From positions 1 through 64,000 of the forward strand of contig JAZNCI010000085.1 of NCBI GenBank assembly GCA_045587485.1: DNA of 64,000 nt, written 5' to 3'. The notes beneath the pieces were generated by a model that had not been told where the DNA came from, ran no database searches, and worked only from the letters and a program-made list of their open reading frames with translations. This DNA is from SIG440 sp045587485. GTDB lineage: Bacteria > Bacillota > Clostridia > Monoglobales > Monoglobaceae. Made by a program: the position numbers and the translations under genes. Shown here piece by piece: positions 51,960 through 59,706 of this stretch; positions within the stretch are counted from its first letter, which is position 1, and each line of letters begins with the position of its first letter.

Positions 51960-52577
51960 ATGTCGGACTTTTATGCAGAATACGAAAATTTGACCGACGA
52001 GGAGTTGGTAGAGCTTTCTGGGGCAGGGATTAAGGATGCCACAGAATGTTTGCTTGTGCGCTATAAAAATTTGGTTCTGGCAAAGTCCAGAATGTATTTT
52101 CTGGCAGGTGCTGACGAAAAGGATATAATTCAAGAGGGAATGATTGGACTTTTTAAAGCAATTCGTGATTTTGACAGGGACAAGCTTGCTTCGTTTAAAG
52201 GATTTGCAGAGCTTTGTATCAAACGCCAGATTATTACCGCAGTGAAAACTGCAACCCGACAAAAGCATATGCCTCTTAATACATATGTGTCGCTAAGCAA
52301 TCCTATGTATGACGGTGATGCAGATGGCTTGCTTGAGGAAATTCTGCCAAGCTCGTTGGATGACCCTGAGCATCTTTTTATCAGTAAGGAAAATGCAGAA
52401 TTTCTTACCGGAAAAATGAAAGAGGTTTTAAGCACTCTTGAAAAACAGGTGTTTGTACTTTATCTTGAGGGCAAATCTTATCAGGAAATCAGTGCAATTT
52501 TAATGCGTCCTGCAAAGTCAATTGACAATGCTTTGCAAAGAGTAAAAAAGAAGATGGAAAAGTTTGAAAAAGCATAG
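51960..52577 (+). CDS. sigH: RNA polymerase sigma-H factor (early sporulation/stationary phase)
   Basis: A 205-residue sigma-70 family factor with region 2 (EKDIIQEGMIGLFKAIRDFD and FAELCIKRQIITAVKTATRQKH) and region 4 (LEGKSYQEISAILMRPAKSIDNALQRVKKKM). N-terminal LTDEELVELSGAGIKDATECLL and overall length match SigH. AAAGGAGG before ATG 51960; the upstream ORF extension runs into the ackA terminator. Confidence 0.9.
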   Translation: MSDFYAEYENLTDEELVELSGAGIKDATECLLVRYKNLVLAKSRMYFLAGADEKDIIQEGMIGLFKAIRDFDRDKLASFKGFAELCIKRQIITAVKTATRQKHMPLNTYVSLSNPMYDGDADGLLEEILPSSLDDPEHLFISKENAEFLTGKMKEVLSTLEKQVFVLYLEGKSYQEISAILMRPAKSIDNALQRVKKKMEKFEKA

Positions 52578-52963
52578 CTAAATGGAATAAATTGGGAAAA
52601 ATTAAGATAAAAAACTGCTTGTCAAGAAAAAGTTTTTATTATTATGTAAACCATAAAATTCATTGAAAATGGTTTACATAATATTGGACAAAAGTGGCAA
52701 ACCCCGTATTATAAGTTATTAACAGACTTATTCACGTTATCCACAGATTTCATAACAGAGACAGGCAAAAAATGGTAAAAACAGGGCCTAAACAGTGGGA
52801 AAGCCCATTATAATTGGGGTTTGGACAAACGCTATAAAATTTACTTTTGGTTTACAATAATAATTATAAAAATAAAAAAATTATTATTGAATAAGCGGTT
52901 AAATGTTAATTTTGGCTAAGCTTTTACTTGGGGAGAATTATTAATTTATATTTTTTAAAGTAC
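52578..52963. other. AT-rich intergenic region with inverted repeat and DnaA-box-like sites
   Basis: No gene seen. A 15-bp perfect inverted repeat, TATTATGTAAACCAT (52640-52654) with its complement (52669-52683), 14-nt loop. Two adjacent DnaA-box-like 9-mers follow: TTATTCACG (52729-52737) and a perfect TTATCCACA (52737-52745), sharing one base, then very AT-rich sequence around 52855-52900. Confidence 0.5.
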
Positions 52964-52992
52964 TTGAAAATATTCTTAAAATAGGGTATACT
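52964..52992 (+). promoter_or_regulatory. promoter of the DUF1858 gene
   Basis: -35 TTGAAA (52964-52969), 17-bp spacer, -10 TATACT (52987-52992). Confidence 0.7.
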
Positions 52993-52999
52993 ATTTGCG

Positions 53000-53165
53000 G
53001 AAGATTAAATTTTTATATAATAGGGAATTGCACAATTTCCTATTATATAAAAATATTGATTTAATGCCTGTGCGAAATCTTGGCTTTGCCAAACGCACAT
53101 AGGCAAACAAAGCGCAATCAGCTTCGACCGTCGCCTGCGGCGAGCATTGAAGCCGCTTTGTTATC
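53000..53165 (+). promoter_or_regulatory. structured leader before DUF1858, partial relative of the purO/ackA leaders
   Basis: Starts with a long hairpin of about 17 bp (TATATAATAGG...CCTATTATATA). Then TTTAATGCCTGTGCGAAATC...AAACGCACATAGGC (53060-53105) repeats hairpin 2 of copies A and B, including the bulged AT and unpaired GAAAT...AAAC. The third part differs: a nested stem, AACAAAGCG with CGCTTTGTT, without the TGCCCAC pseudoknot. Confidence 0.5.
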
Positions 53166-53191
53166 CGACATATGAAAGAGAGGTATAAAAA

Positions 53192-53398
53192 ATGGCAAAG
53201 GTTACAAAGGATACAATTATTCTGGATGTTCTTCGGCTTGACCCTGAAACAGCACCTTTTTTCCTTGAAATAGGAATGCATTGCCTGGGCTGTCCTTCAG
53301 CAAGCGGAGAGAGCATCGAACAGGCTTGTATGGTGCACGGTACCGACGCAGATGCCCTTGTTGAAAAAATCAATGCATTTTTAGAGTCAAAGGAATAA
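53192..53398 (+). CDS. DUF1858 domain protein
   Basis: A 68-residue protein fitting the DUF1858/hybrid-cluster-associated disulfide family: TKDTIILDVLRLDPETAPFFLEIGMHCLGCPSA with a CxxC at C31/C34. Probably a redox or metal-binding helper; the actual partner is unknown. GAGAGG upstream of ATG 53192. Confidence 0.88.
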   Translation: MAKVTKDTIILDVLRLDPETAPFFLEIGMHCLGCPSASGESIEQACMVHGTDADALVEKINAFLESKE

Positions 53399-53417
53399 TT
53401 CGATATTTTTGCAAACG

Positions 53418-53446
53418 AAAAGCCACTCATCAGGGTGGCTTTTTTT
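53418..53446. terminator. convergent terminator between DUF1858 gene and rarA
   Basis: AAAAGCCAC (53418-53426) pairs with GTGGCTTTT (53435-53443), with T-runs in both directions. Confidence 0.8.
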
Positions 53447-53449
53447 GCA

Positions 53450-54718
53450 TTATTTATTGTTTTTAATCTTATCCCAATATTCCTTTGCGGTTTGCTCGGT
53501 TTTGTTGGAACCGTATTCATAATACTTTTTATTTTTAATCCTGTCTGGCAGATATTGCTGCTCTACATAGTGATTGGGATAGTCGTGGGGATACAGATAA
53601 TGCTGCCCCTTTTTTATATCTCCCTCGCCGTCATAATGCTTGTTTTGCAGTTGTCTGGGGATTTCGCCGGTATCCATTGATTCAATGTCTGATAAAGCTC
53701 CTGCCAGAGCCATATATGCAGAATTTGACTTTGGCGAAGTTGCAAGAAGGATAGCTGCGTCTGCAAGGGGAATTCTTCCCTCAGGCAGACCAAGCATCAG
53801 TGCACTGTCAACGCAGGCTTTGACAATGGAAATTGCCATAGGATAGGCAAGCCCTATATCCTCGGCAGCGATTACCATAAGGCGTCGGCAGGCTGTCTGT
53901 AAATCCTCGGCAGCAATAAGACGTGCTAGATAGTAAATTGCGGCATCGGGGTCAGAGCCTCGGATTGATTTTTGCAGAGCACTCATTACATCATACTGAC
54001 TGTCACCTGATTTATCATAACGAAAGGCTTTTTTCTGAGTACATTGCTCGGCTGCCGCCATTGTTATGGTGAGCCTTCCGTCAGAGTCGGGCTGTGAATA
54101 GATTACCGCAAGTTCCAATGAATTAAGAGCCTTGCGCACATCGCCGTTTGCCATTTCTGCAATATGATAAAGAGTTTTGTCTTCGGCTGAAATTGCTCCG
54201 AATTCCCCAGAAAGAACATCAAGAGCACGTTTCAGCGCCTTCACTATATCCTTTGACGAGATTGGCTTAAATTCAAATACTACCGAACGGCTGAGCACCG
54301 CATTGTATACATAAAAATATGGATTTTCGGTTGTGCTGGCAATAAGTGTAATCTTTCCGTTTTCGATGTATTCAAGCAGAGATTGCTGCTGTTTTTTATT
54401 AAAGTTCTGGATTTCATCCAGATACAAAAGTATTCCATCCTGACCTGACAGAGTTTCGGTCTGGGCACAAACCTCACGGACATCGGCAACCGATGCGGTG
54501 GTGGCGTTCAGTTTAAATAGAGTCTTGTTGCACGCTTTTGCCAAAATGTTGGCAACAGTTGTCTTGCCAACACCAGACGGACCATAAAATATCATATTTG
54601 GGAGCTTTCCGGTTTGGGCAATCTGTGTCAGCACCTTATTTTTACCTATAATATGACTTTGACCCACAACCTCTGAAAGAGATTGGGGCCTTAGTCTGTC
54701 TGCTAGTGGTTTATTCAT
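53450..54718 (-). CDS. rarA: replication-associated recombination protein A (MgsA)
   Basis: A 422-residue AAA+ clamp-loader-like ATPase: Walker A YGPSGVGKTTVA (about residue 46), Walker B ILLYLDEIQNFNKKQQ, sensor I STTENPYF and a C-terminal tetramerisation domain ending in HYLYPHDYPNHYVEQQYLPD. Acts at stalled replication forks. Overlaps the end of glyA by 8 nt, so it is translated from a glyA-rarA mRNA. Confidence 0.94.
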   Translation of the reverse strand: MNKPLADRLRPQSLSEVVGQSHIIGKNKVLTQIAQTGKLPNMIFYGPSGVGKTTVANILAKACNKTLFKLNATTASVADVREVCAQTETLSGQDGILLYLDEIQNFNKKQQQSLLEYIENGKITLIASTTENPYFYVYNAVLSRSVVFEFKPISSKDIVKALKRALDVLSGEFGAISAEDKTLYHIAEMANGDVRKALNSLELAVIYSQPDSDGRLTITMAAAEQCTQKKAFRYDKSGDSQYDVMSALQKSIRGSDPDAAIYYLARLIAAEDLQTACRRLMVIAAEDIGLAYPMAISIVKACVDSALMLGLPEGRIPLADAAILLATSPKSNSAYMALAGALSDIESMDTGEIPRQLQNKHYDGEGDIKKGQHYLYPHDYPNHYVEQQYLPDRIKNKKYYEYGSNKTEQTAKEYWDKIKNNK

Positions 54719-55949
54719 AAAGCGGATATTTTTTGCAAAGAGCGTCTACACGTTTTGCTGCATCTTCTTTGTTTGCTTCAAAATCACAGATTACCATATT
54801 GATTATCTGTGCAACCTCCCGCATATCCTCTTCCTTAAAGCCGCGAGTTGTTACGGCGGGTGAACCAAGACGGACTCCGCTGGTAACAAACGGGCTCTGG
54901 GGGTCATTGGGGATAGTGTTTTTATTTGCGGTGATGCCAATTTCATCAAGATTATGTTCAACCTCTTTACCTGTTATGCCTTTCTTTGAAAGGTCAACAA
55001 GCATAAGATGGTTGTCGGTGCCGCCTGATACAATATCAATGCCAAGTGACATAAGCTCGTCACAGAGGGCTGCGGCATTCTTTTTAACCTGCATCTGATA
55101 TTCCTTGAATTCAGGTGAAAGAGCTTCCTTAAAGCATACAGCCTTTGCGGCAATAACGTGCATCAAAGGACCGCCCTGATTGCCGGGGAACACAGCCTTG
55201 TTTATCATCTGTGCATATTTTTCCTTGCAGAGTATCATACCGCCTCTGGGCCCACGCAGTGTTTTGTGGGTTGTGGTTGTGACAAAATCTGCATAAGGCA
55301 CAGGGCTTGGATGAAGACCTGCTGCAACAAGGCCGGCAATGTGAGCCATATCAACCATCAGGTATGCGCCAACCTCATCAGCAATTTCGCGAAATTTTGC
55401 AAAATCAATCTCACGGGCATATGCGCTTGCACCTGCCAAAATCAGCTTGGGCTTGTTTTCAATAGCCAGCTTGCGAAGTGCGTCATAGTCAATTCTGTGG
55501 GTTACATCATCAACGCCGTAGGGAACAACGTTGAAATATTTACCAGAAATGTTTACCGGAGAACCATGGCTGAGATGTCCGCCGTGGGCGAGGTTCATAC
55601 CAAGGTATGTGTCACCAGGCTCCATTGTTGCAAAGAATACAGCAAGGTTTGCCTGTGCTCCTGAGTGGGGCTGGACATTGGCAAATTCTGCACCAAAGAG
55701 TTCTTTTGCACGTTCTCTTGCCAGATCTTCAACAACGTCAACAAATTCACAGCCGCCGTAGTATCTTTTGCCAGGGTATCCTTCGGCATATTTATTTGTA
55801 AGAGGTGTACCCATAGCCTCCATAACAGCAGGGCTTACAAAGTTTTCTGACGCGATAAGCTCAATTTTGCTTCTCTGTCTGCCAATTTCATTTTTTATGG
55901 CAGTGGCAAGCTCGGGATCTGCCTTCGTTACGTTTTCAAGTTCAAACAT
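54711..55949 (-). CDS. glyA: serine hydroxymethyltransferase
   Basis: A 412-residue PLP enzyme interconverting serine and glycine and charging THF with a one-carbon unit. PLP lysine in TTTTHKTLRGPRGG (about residue 230); IELIASENFVSPAV at the N-terminus. AGGAGG before ATG 55949. First gene of glyA-rarA; it feeds the same one-carbon pool as fhs and the purine genes. Confidence 0.96.
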   Translation of the reverse strand: MFELENVTKADPELATAIKNEIGRQRSKIELIASENFVSPAVMEAMGTPLTNKYAEGYPGKRYYGGCEFVDVVEDLARERAKELFGAEFANVQPHSGAQANLAVFFATMEPGDTYLGMNLAHGGHLSHGSPVNISGKYFNVVPYGVDDVTHRIDYDALRKLAIENKPKLILAGASAYAREIDFAKFREIADEVGAYLMVDMAHIAGLVAAGLHPSPVPYADFVTTTTHKTLRGPRGGMILCKEKYAQMINKAVFPGNQGGPLMHVIAAKAVCFKEALSPEFKEYQMQVKKNAAALCDELMSLGIDIVSGGTDNHLMLVDLSKKGITGKEVEHNLDEIGITANKNTIPNDPQSPFVTSGVRLGSPAVTTRGFKEEDMREVAQIINMVICDFEANKEDAAKRVDALCKKYPLYE

Positions 55950-56016
55950 TTCGATTTCCTCCTATGTTATTTACAAAAAAAGTTTTTTATGTTATATTTA
56001 AACCATAATTAAAATT

Positions 56017-56045
56017 ATTATACTATAAACATACATTTTTTGCAA
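56017..56045 (-). promoter_or_regulatory. promoter of glyA-rarA
   Basis: Minus strand: -35 TTGCAA (56040-56045), 17-bp spacer, -10 TATAAT (56017-56022). The -35 lies just upstream of the nth start, so the two divergent units share a tight region. Confidence 0.65.
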
Positions 56046-56060
56046 GAGGATATGTTAAAA

Positions 56061-56705
56061 ATGAAGGAAAATATCGAAAAAAAGAAACAACGAGTGTTAG
56101 ACATCATAAGAATCTTTGACAAGGTTTATGCTGATGCTGACTGTACCCTTGAATATAAATCTGCTCTGCAGTTGCTTATTGCGACACAGCTTGCGGCACA
56201 ATGCACCGATGCACGGGTTAATCTTGTGACACCAGCTCTTTTTGAACGTTACAAAACTGTTCAGGATTTTGCTGATGCCGACCATGAAGAATTGTCTGCA
56301 CTTATTCGTTCGACAGGATTTTTCCGAAACAAAACAAAGAATATTGTTGCCTGCTGTCAAAAGCTGATTGCAGATTTCGGCGGCGAAGTGCCACAGACAA
56401 TGGAAGAACTTCTTACTTTGCCCGGAGTTGGCAGAAAGACGGCAAATCTTGTCCTTGGTGATATTTTTGGCATCCCCGGAATTGTGGTTGATACCCACGC
56501 CACAAGGCTTGCAAATCGTATGGGCTTTACCGTCAACAAGGATCCGTATAAGATTGAAATGGATTTATTGCAGATTGTCCCGCCAGAGTATCAATCACAT
56601 TTTTGTCATCAGTTGGTGTACCATGGCAGAGAGTTCTGTGATGCAAGAAAACCAAAATGTGCGGAGTGTCCCATCAGGGAACTTTGTCCTCAACTGCTGA
56701 AATGA
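56061..56705 (+). CDS. nth: endonuclease III
   Basis: A DNA glycosylase/AP lyase of about 214 residues removing oxidised pyrimidines. Helix-hairpin-helix LLTLPGVGRKTANLVLG with the catalytic Lys, catalytic Asp in GIVVDTHATR, and the 4Fe-4S cysteines CDARKPKCAECPIRELC. ATG 56061 is 11 nt after AGAGG; ATG 56052 is also possible but too close to the ribosome site. Confidence 0.94.
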   Translation: MKENIEKKKQRVLDIIRIFDKVYADADCTLEYKSALQLLIATQLAAQCTDARVNLVTPALFERYKTVQDFADADHEELSALIRSTGFFRNKTKNIVACCQKLIADFGGEVPQTMEELLTLPGVGRKTANLVLGDIFGIPGIVVDTHATRLANRMGFTVNKDPYKIEMDLLQIVPPEYQSHFCHQLVYHGREFCDARKPKCAECPIRELCPQLLK

Positions 56706-56787
56706 TAAAATTTAAAGAAAATGAGAGAAATTCAAAGTATATTCATAGGTAATTGAATATAACCGAAAATAATTGACTATAAATATA

Positions 56788-56816
56788 TTGACTTTTTCTT
56801 GTTAAGGTGATAGAAT
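56788..56816 (+). promoter_or_regulatory. promoter of the tRNA cluster
   Basis: -35 TTGACT (56788-56793), 17-bp spacer, -10 TAGAAT (56811-56816), about 40 bp before the first tRNA. Confidence 0.65.
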
Positions 56817-56855
56817 ACTAAAGTCGCTGATTTGGAAAACAAAAGCGATGTATGT

Positions 56856-56931
56856 GGGCGCATAGCTCAGCTGGGAGAGCATCTGCCTTACAAGCAGAGG
56901 GTCATAGGTTCGAGCCCTATTGTGCCCACCA
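56856..56931 (+). tRNA. tRNA-Val (TAC)
   Basis: Acceptor GGGCGCA pairs with TGTGCCC; anticodon loop CTTACAA gives TAC; GGTTCGAGCCC T-arm; CCA encoded. Confidence 0.95.
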
Positions 56932-56936
56932 CATAT

Positions 56937-57013
56937 GGTCCGGTAGTTCAGTTGGTTAGAATGCCAGCCTGTCACGCTGGAGGTCGTGGGTTCGAGCCCC
57001 ATCCGGATCGCCA
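56937..57013 (+). tRNA. tRNA-Asp (GTC)
   Basis: Acceptor GGTCCGG pairs with CCGGATC; anticodon loop CTGTCAC gives GTC; discriminator G; CCA encoded. Confidence 0.95.
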
Positions 57014-57068
57014 GTTATATAAAGGAAATCATTTGATTTCCTTTATATAATTAATTTCCAGGCTATAT

Positions 57069-57144
<76 letters not shown>

Positions 57145-57180
57145 TTCACATTTTTAAGATTTGTGAATATAATATATTAT

Positions 57181-57255
57181 GCGGGAGTGGCTCAGTGGTA
57201 GAGCGTCACCTTGCCAAGGTGAACGTCGCGAGTTCGAATCTCGTCTTCCGCTCCA
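57181..57255 (+). tRNA. tRNA-Gly (GCC)
   Basis: Acceptor GCGGGAG pairs with CTTCCGC (one G-T pair); anticodon loop TTGCCAA gives GCC; CCA encoded. Confidence 0.95.
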
Positions 57256-57264
57256 AAGCTTAAG

Positions 57265-57298
57265 ACAAAAGGACGCAAGATTCCGCGTCCTTTTGTTC
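57265..57298 (+). terminator. terminator after tRNA-Gly
   Basis: ACAAAAGGACGC (57265-57276) pairs with GCGTCCTTTTGT (57285-57296). Confidence 0.75.
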
Positions 57299-57311
57299 TA
57301 AAACTAAATAC

Positions 57312-57386
57312 GGCGCCATAGCCAAGTGGTAAGGCAAAGCTCTGCAAAAGCTCTATCCCCCGGTTCAAATCCGGGTGGCGCCTCCA
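57312..57386 (+). tRNA. tRNA-Cys (GCA)
   Basis: Acceptor GGCGCCA pairs with TGGCGCC; anticodon loop CTGCAAA gives GCA; CCA encoded. It lies beyond the tRNA-Gly terminator, so it may have its own promoter or rely on read-through. Confidence 0.94.
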
Positions 57387-57427
57387 AAACAAAAAATCCT
57401 GTCGAAAGATAGGATTTTTTGTTTTGT
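57386..57427 (+). terminator. terminator after tRNA-Cys
   Basis: AAAACAAAAAATCCT (57386-57400) pairs perfectly with AGGATTTTTTGTTTT (57411-57425). Confidence 0.8.
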
Positions 57428-57533
57428 ATTATTCATTTTTCATTATTCAATATTCATCATTCATTAAATCCGACAGGATTTTTTAATGAATAATGAATGA
57501 TGAAGTCGCCTTCGTCTGATGAATAATTAATAA
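57428..57533. repeat. ATTCATTATTCA-type inverted repeats
   Basis: ATTCATCATTCATTAAA and its inverted match TTTAATGAATAATGAATGATGAA flank a copy of ATCCGACAGGATTTTTT. Simple ATTCAT words of this kind are also spacers in the 58561-58780 hairpin array. No gene. Confidence 0.5.
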
Positions 57534-57562
57534 TTGAAATTCTCTGGGTTTAGTGATATAAT
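57534..57562 (+). promoter_or_regulatory. promoter of the IVP protein gene
   Basis: -35 TTGAAA (57534-57539), 17-bp spacer, -10 TATAAT (57557-57562). Confidence 0.7.
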
Positions 57563-57578
57563 ATTTTTGGTGATGATA

Positions 57579-57938
57579 ATGAAAGAAAATATTTTAATTG
57601 ATAAATCAATAGATTTTGCTGCGAGAATTATAAAACTACAAAGATATTTAGTTAAGGATAAAAAAGAGACTATCATATCTAAACAAATATTAAGAAGTGG
57701 CACGAGCATCGGTGCAAATATCAATGAAGCCAATTACGGACAAAGCAAGGCTGACTTTATATCAAAATTACATATATCCTTGAAAGAAACGGCTGAAACT
57801 GAATATTGGTTGAGATTGCTTGTTAAATCAGAATTACTGACAAATGACGAGGGAGAATCTTTGCTTAAAGATTGTCTTGAAATAAAAAGAGTGTTGATTT
57901 CTTCAATAAATACAGCAAAGAAAAACAAGAAGGAGTAA
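57579..57938 (+). CDS. four-helix bundle protein (23S rRNA intervening-sequence protein family)
   Basis: A 119-residue helical protein matching the S23/IVP family: DKSIDFAARIIKLQRYL, QILRSGTSIGANINEANYGQSKADFISKLHISLKETAETEYWL. These basic-acidic four-helix bundles occur inside 23S rRNA intervening sequences and also free in genomes, often beside mobile DNA; function is unknown. ATG 57579 is 6 nt after GGTG; ATG 57573 is an alternative. It lies behind the tRNA cluster among repeats. Confidence 0.85.
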   Translation: MKENILIDKSIDFAARIIKLQRYLVKDKKETIISKQILRSGTSIGANINEANYGQSKADFISKLHISLKETAETEYWLRLLVKSELLTNDEGESLLKDCLEIKRVLISSINTAKKNKKE

Positions 57939-57942
57939 ACAA

Positions 57943-58482
57943 ATGAAAAGGGATTTAGAAAAAGGAAGAAAAATAGCGGTATCTATTTTATTAGCGATTG
58001 TTGTTATTTGCATAACCTTGATTGTTAGCATTATTCTTTCGGAAGATACAGAGAATGTAAACGATGGTGTTGTGACAACTGAACAAACAGTAAATGAAAC
58101 TGTTTCAAATGAAGAGCAAAAAGACAACGTACTTTATTCTGATGATAATTTCAAAATTACATTTGTTGATTTCATGGATCCCAAACTTGGTGTTACATCA
58201 TACAACTTGTTGTTAGAAATTGAAAACAATTCAGAGCAAACCATTATTGTATCACCATCAGACGGATATGTTAATGATGAAGGTGTTTTCTTGGGGTCTG
58301 GAATGCCTGTTAAAGTTAAGCCAAACAAAAAAACTACAGGAGCATTTGTAGTCGGATATGGTAACACAAGCATAAAAAGTATCGATGAAGTTAAAATACT
58401 TGAGCTAAAGTTAACACTGTATGATGAGAATTTTTCAAATGCACTATTGACAACTGATAACATTATAATAAATTTAGATTAA
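57943..58482 (+). CDS. membrane-anchored extracellular protein (DUF4352-like)
   Basis: A 179-residue protein: basic N-terminus, one membrane helix (AVSILLAIVVICITLIVSII), a Thr/Glu-rich linker and a C-terminal beta-rich domain (ITFVDFMDPKLGVTSYNLLLEIENNSEQ) like DUF4352 immunoglobulin-like domains. No lipobox Cys. Begins 4 nt after the IVP gene stop, with AAGGAG inside that gene, so the two are co-transcribed. Role unknown. Confidence 0.7.
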   Translation: MKRDLEKGRKIAVSILLAIVVICITLIVSIILSEDTENVNDGVVTTEQTVNETVSNEEQKDNVLYSDDNFKITFVDFMDPKLGVTSYNLLLEIENNSEQTIIVSPSDGYVNDEGVFLGSGMPVKVKPNKKTTGAFVVGYGNTSIKSIDEVKILELKLTLYDENFSNALLTTDNIIINLD

Positions 58483-58525
58483 ACATACTTTTTTGAATGG
58501 CATCTAAATCATTCGGATCTTCCAG

Positions 58526-58558
58526 AAAAAGCGACTTGTATCACACAAGTCGCTTTTT
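58526..58558 (+). terminator. terminator after the DUF4352-like gene
   Basis: AAAAAGCGACTTGT (58526-58539) pairs perfectly with ACAAGTCGCTTTTT (58545-58558). Confidence 0.85.
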
Positions 58559-58560
58559 CA

Positions 58561-58780
58561 ATGAATTGCCTTACGGCATTAATTGAAATCTACGATTTCA
58601 TGAATTGAGCCTGCGGCTCATGAATTGCACTTCGTGCATTATAAAGGCAATTCAATTCATGTTGCGATAGCAACAATTCATGGTGAAACCAATTCATGAC
58701 AACGAAGTTGTCAAATCATTAAAAAGTAAGAGGCATCTAAACCATTCGGCTCTTTTCGATGAAATTTGCCCTCGGCAAGT
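58561..58780. repeat. array of short variable hairpins with ATGAATT spacers
   Basis: Successive mini-palindromes: TGCC-TTAC-GGCA, GAAATC-TAC-GATTTC, GAGCC-TGC-GGCTC, TGCAC-TTC-GTGCA, GTTGC-GATA-GCAAC, GACAAC-GAA-GTTGTC and TTGCC-CTC-GGCAA, mostly separated by ATGAATT or AATTCAT. Stems differ in sequence but each is self-complementary. An outer AATGAATTGCC/GGCAATTCAATT pairing is also possible. No gene. Confidence 0.65.
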
Positions 58781-58852
58781 GAAATAGCTTCGCAATGTGA
58801 ATTGCGTGATGATACGAAATTCAATTTACCATTTCATAAATTAAGCGATATA

Positions 58853-58881
58853 TTGATATTTTGACTGATATATGTTAAAAT
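58853..58881 (+). promoter_or_regulatory. promoter of the LOG-family gene
   Basis: -35 TTGATA (58853-58858), 17-bp spacer, -10 TAAAAT (58876-58881). A leader of about 178 nt follows, with short palindromes (GATGTTA-TTG-TAACAT, GTAAATTTTAC) but no known riboswitch pattern I recognise. Confidence 0.6.
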
Positions 58882-59065
58882 ATGTTTATGAAAGGATAGA
58901 AACCGATGTTATTGTAACATATTAGGGTATATGGATATATCAGAGACTTAAAACAGTTGTGGAAATCAATCGCAATTTTATAAATAAAGAAAACGTAAAT
59001 TTTACGGACTCCAGATAGATAATTTGTGCGAAAAACAAAATAAGTCATATACAGGAGGTAAAAAT

Positions 59066-59638
59066 ATGTCAAAAAAATACTTTGTGTGTGTATACGGCGG
59101 AGCAAATGAAAAAATAGCAAGCCATCACAAAGATAAAATAGGTGAATTAGGAAAAATAATTGCAACAAACGACTTTTCACTTGTTTACGGTGCCGGAGCA
59201 ACAGGCTGTATGGGGGCGGTTGCAAGAGGTGTTAAGCAAAATGGTGGATATGTTATGGGGATTTCTCCCGACTTTATCAGCGAATTTGAGGATATATTTG
59301 CTTGTGATAACAAAGTAGTGGTAGATACCATGGCAGAGAGAAAAACTCTTATGGAAAAGCACGCAGATATTTTCTTCATTGCTCCCGGAGGAATAGGAAC
59401 AATGGATGAATTCTTTCAGATTCTCACATTGAAATATTTGCAAAGAATGGATGTACCGATTGTTGTTTTAAACCTTGATGGGTTTTATGATAAGCTAATT
59501 GCCTTGATTAATGATTTAGTCAGACAAGGAGCGGTAACAGAAGAAGTACATAAGTTATATGATGTTGTGACAGAAGTGAATGAGGACACAATAATTCCGA
59601 TACTAGAAAGAATTGTAAAAGATGACGGCCAGGAGTGA
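59066..59638 (+). CDS. LOG family protein (nucleotide 5'-monophosphate phosphoribohydrolase-like)
   Basis: A 190-residue Rossmann-type protein with VYGAGATGCMGAVARG and the family signature APGGIGTMDEFF, plus MAERKTLM. Plant and bacterial LOG enzymes cleave N-glycosidic bonds of nucleoside monophosphates such as cytokinin ribotides or AMP; the bacterial substrate here is not known. AGGAGG before ATG 59066. Confidence 0.9.
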   Translation: MSKKYFVCVYGGANEKIASHHKDKIGELGKIIATNDFSLVYGAGATGCMGAVARGVKQNGGYVMGISPDFISEFEDIFACDNKVVVDTMAERKTLMEKHADIFFIAPGGIGTMDEFFQILTLKYLQRMDVPIVVLNLDGFYDKLIALINDLVRQGAVTEEVHKLYDVVTEVNEDTIIPILERIVKDDGQE

Positions 59639-59706
59639 GGTGTATGAAACATTTTGTGTTTTGCCGTTCGTTTTAGATATACTAAAAATTTACGGAGAGT
59701 ATAAAG

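Noticed and set aside
52729..52900. Replication origin
   Set aside because: Only two DnaA-box-like sites and no dnaA, dnaN or rpmH nearby; kept only as a weak observation.
58561..58780. CRISPR array
   Set aside because: The repeats are 7-8 nt spacers between palindromes of changing sequence, without constant 25-37 nt repeats or cas genes.
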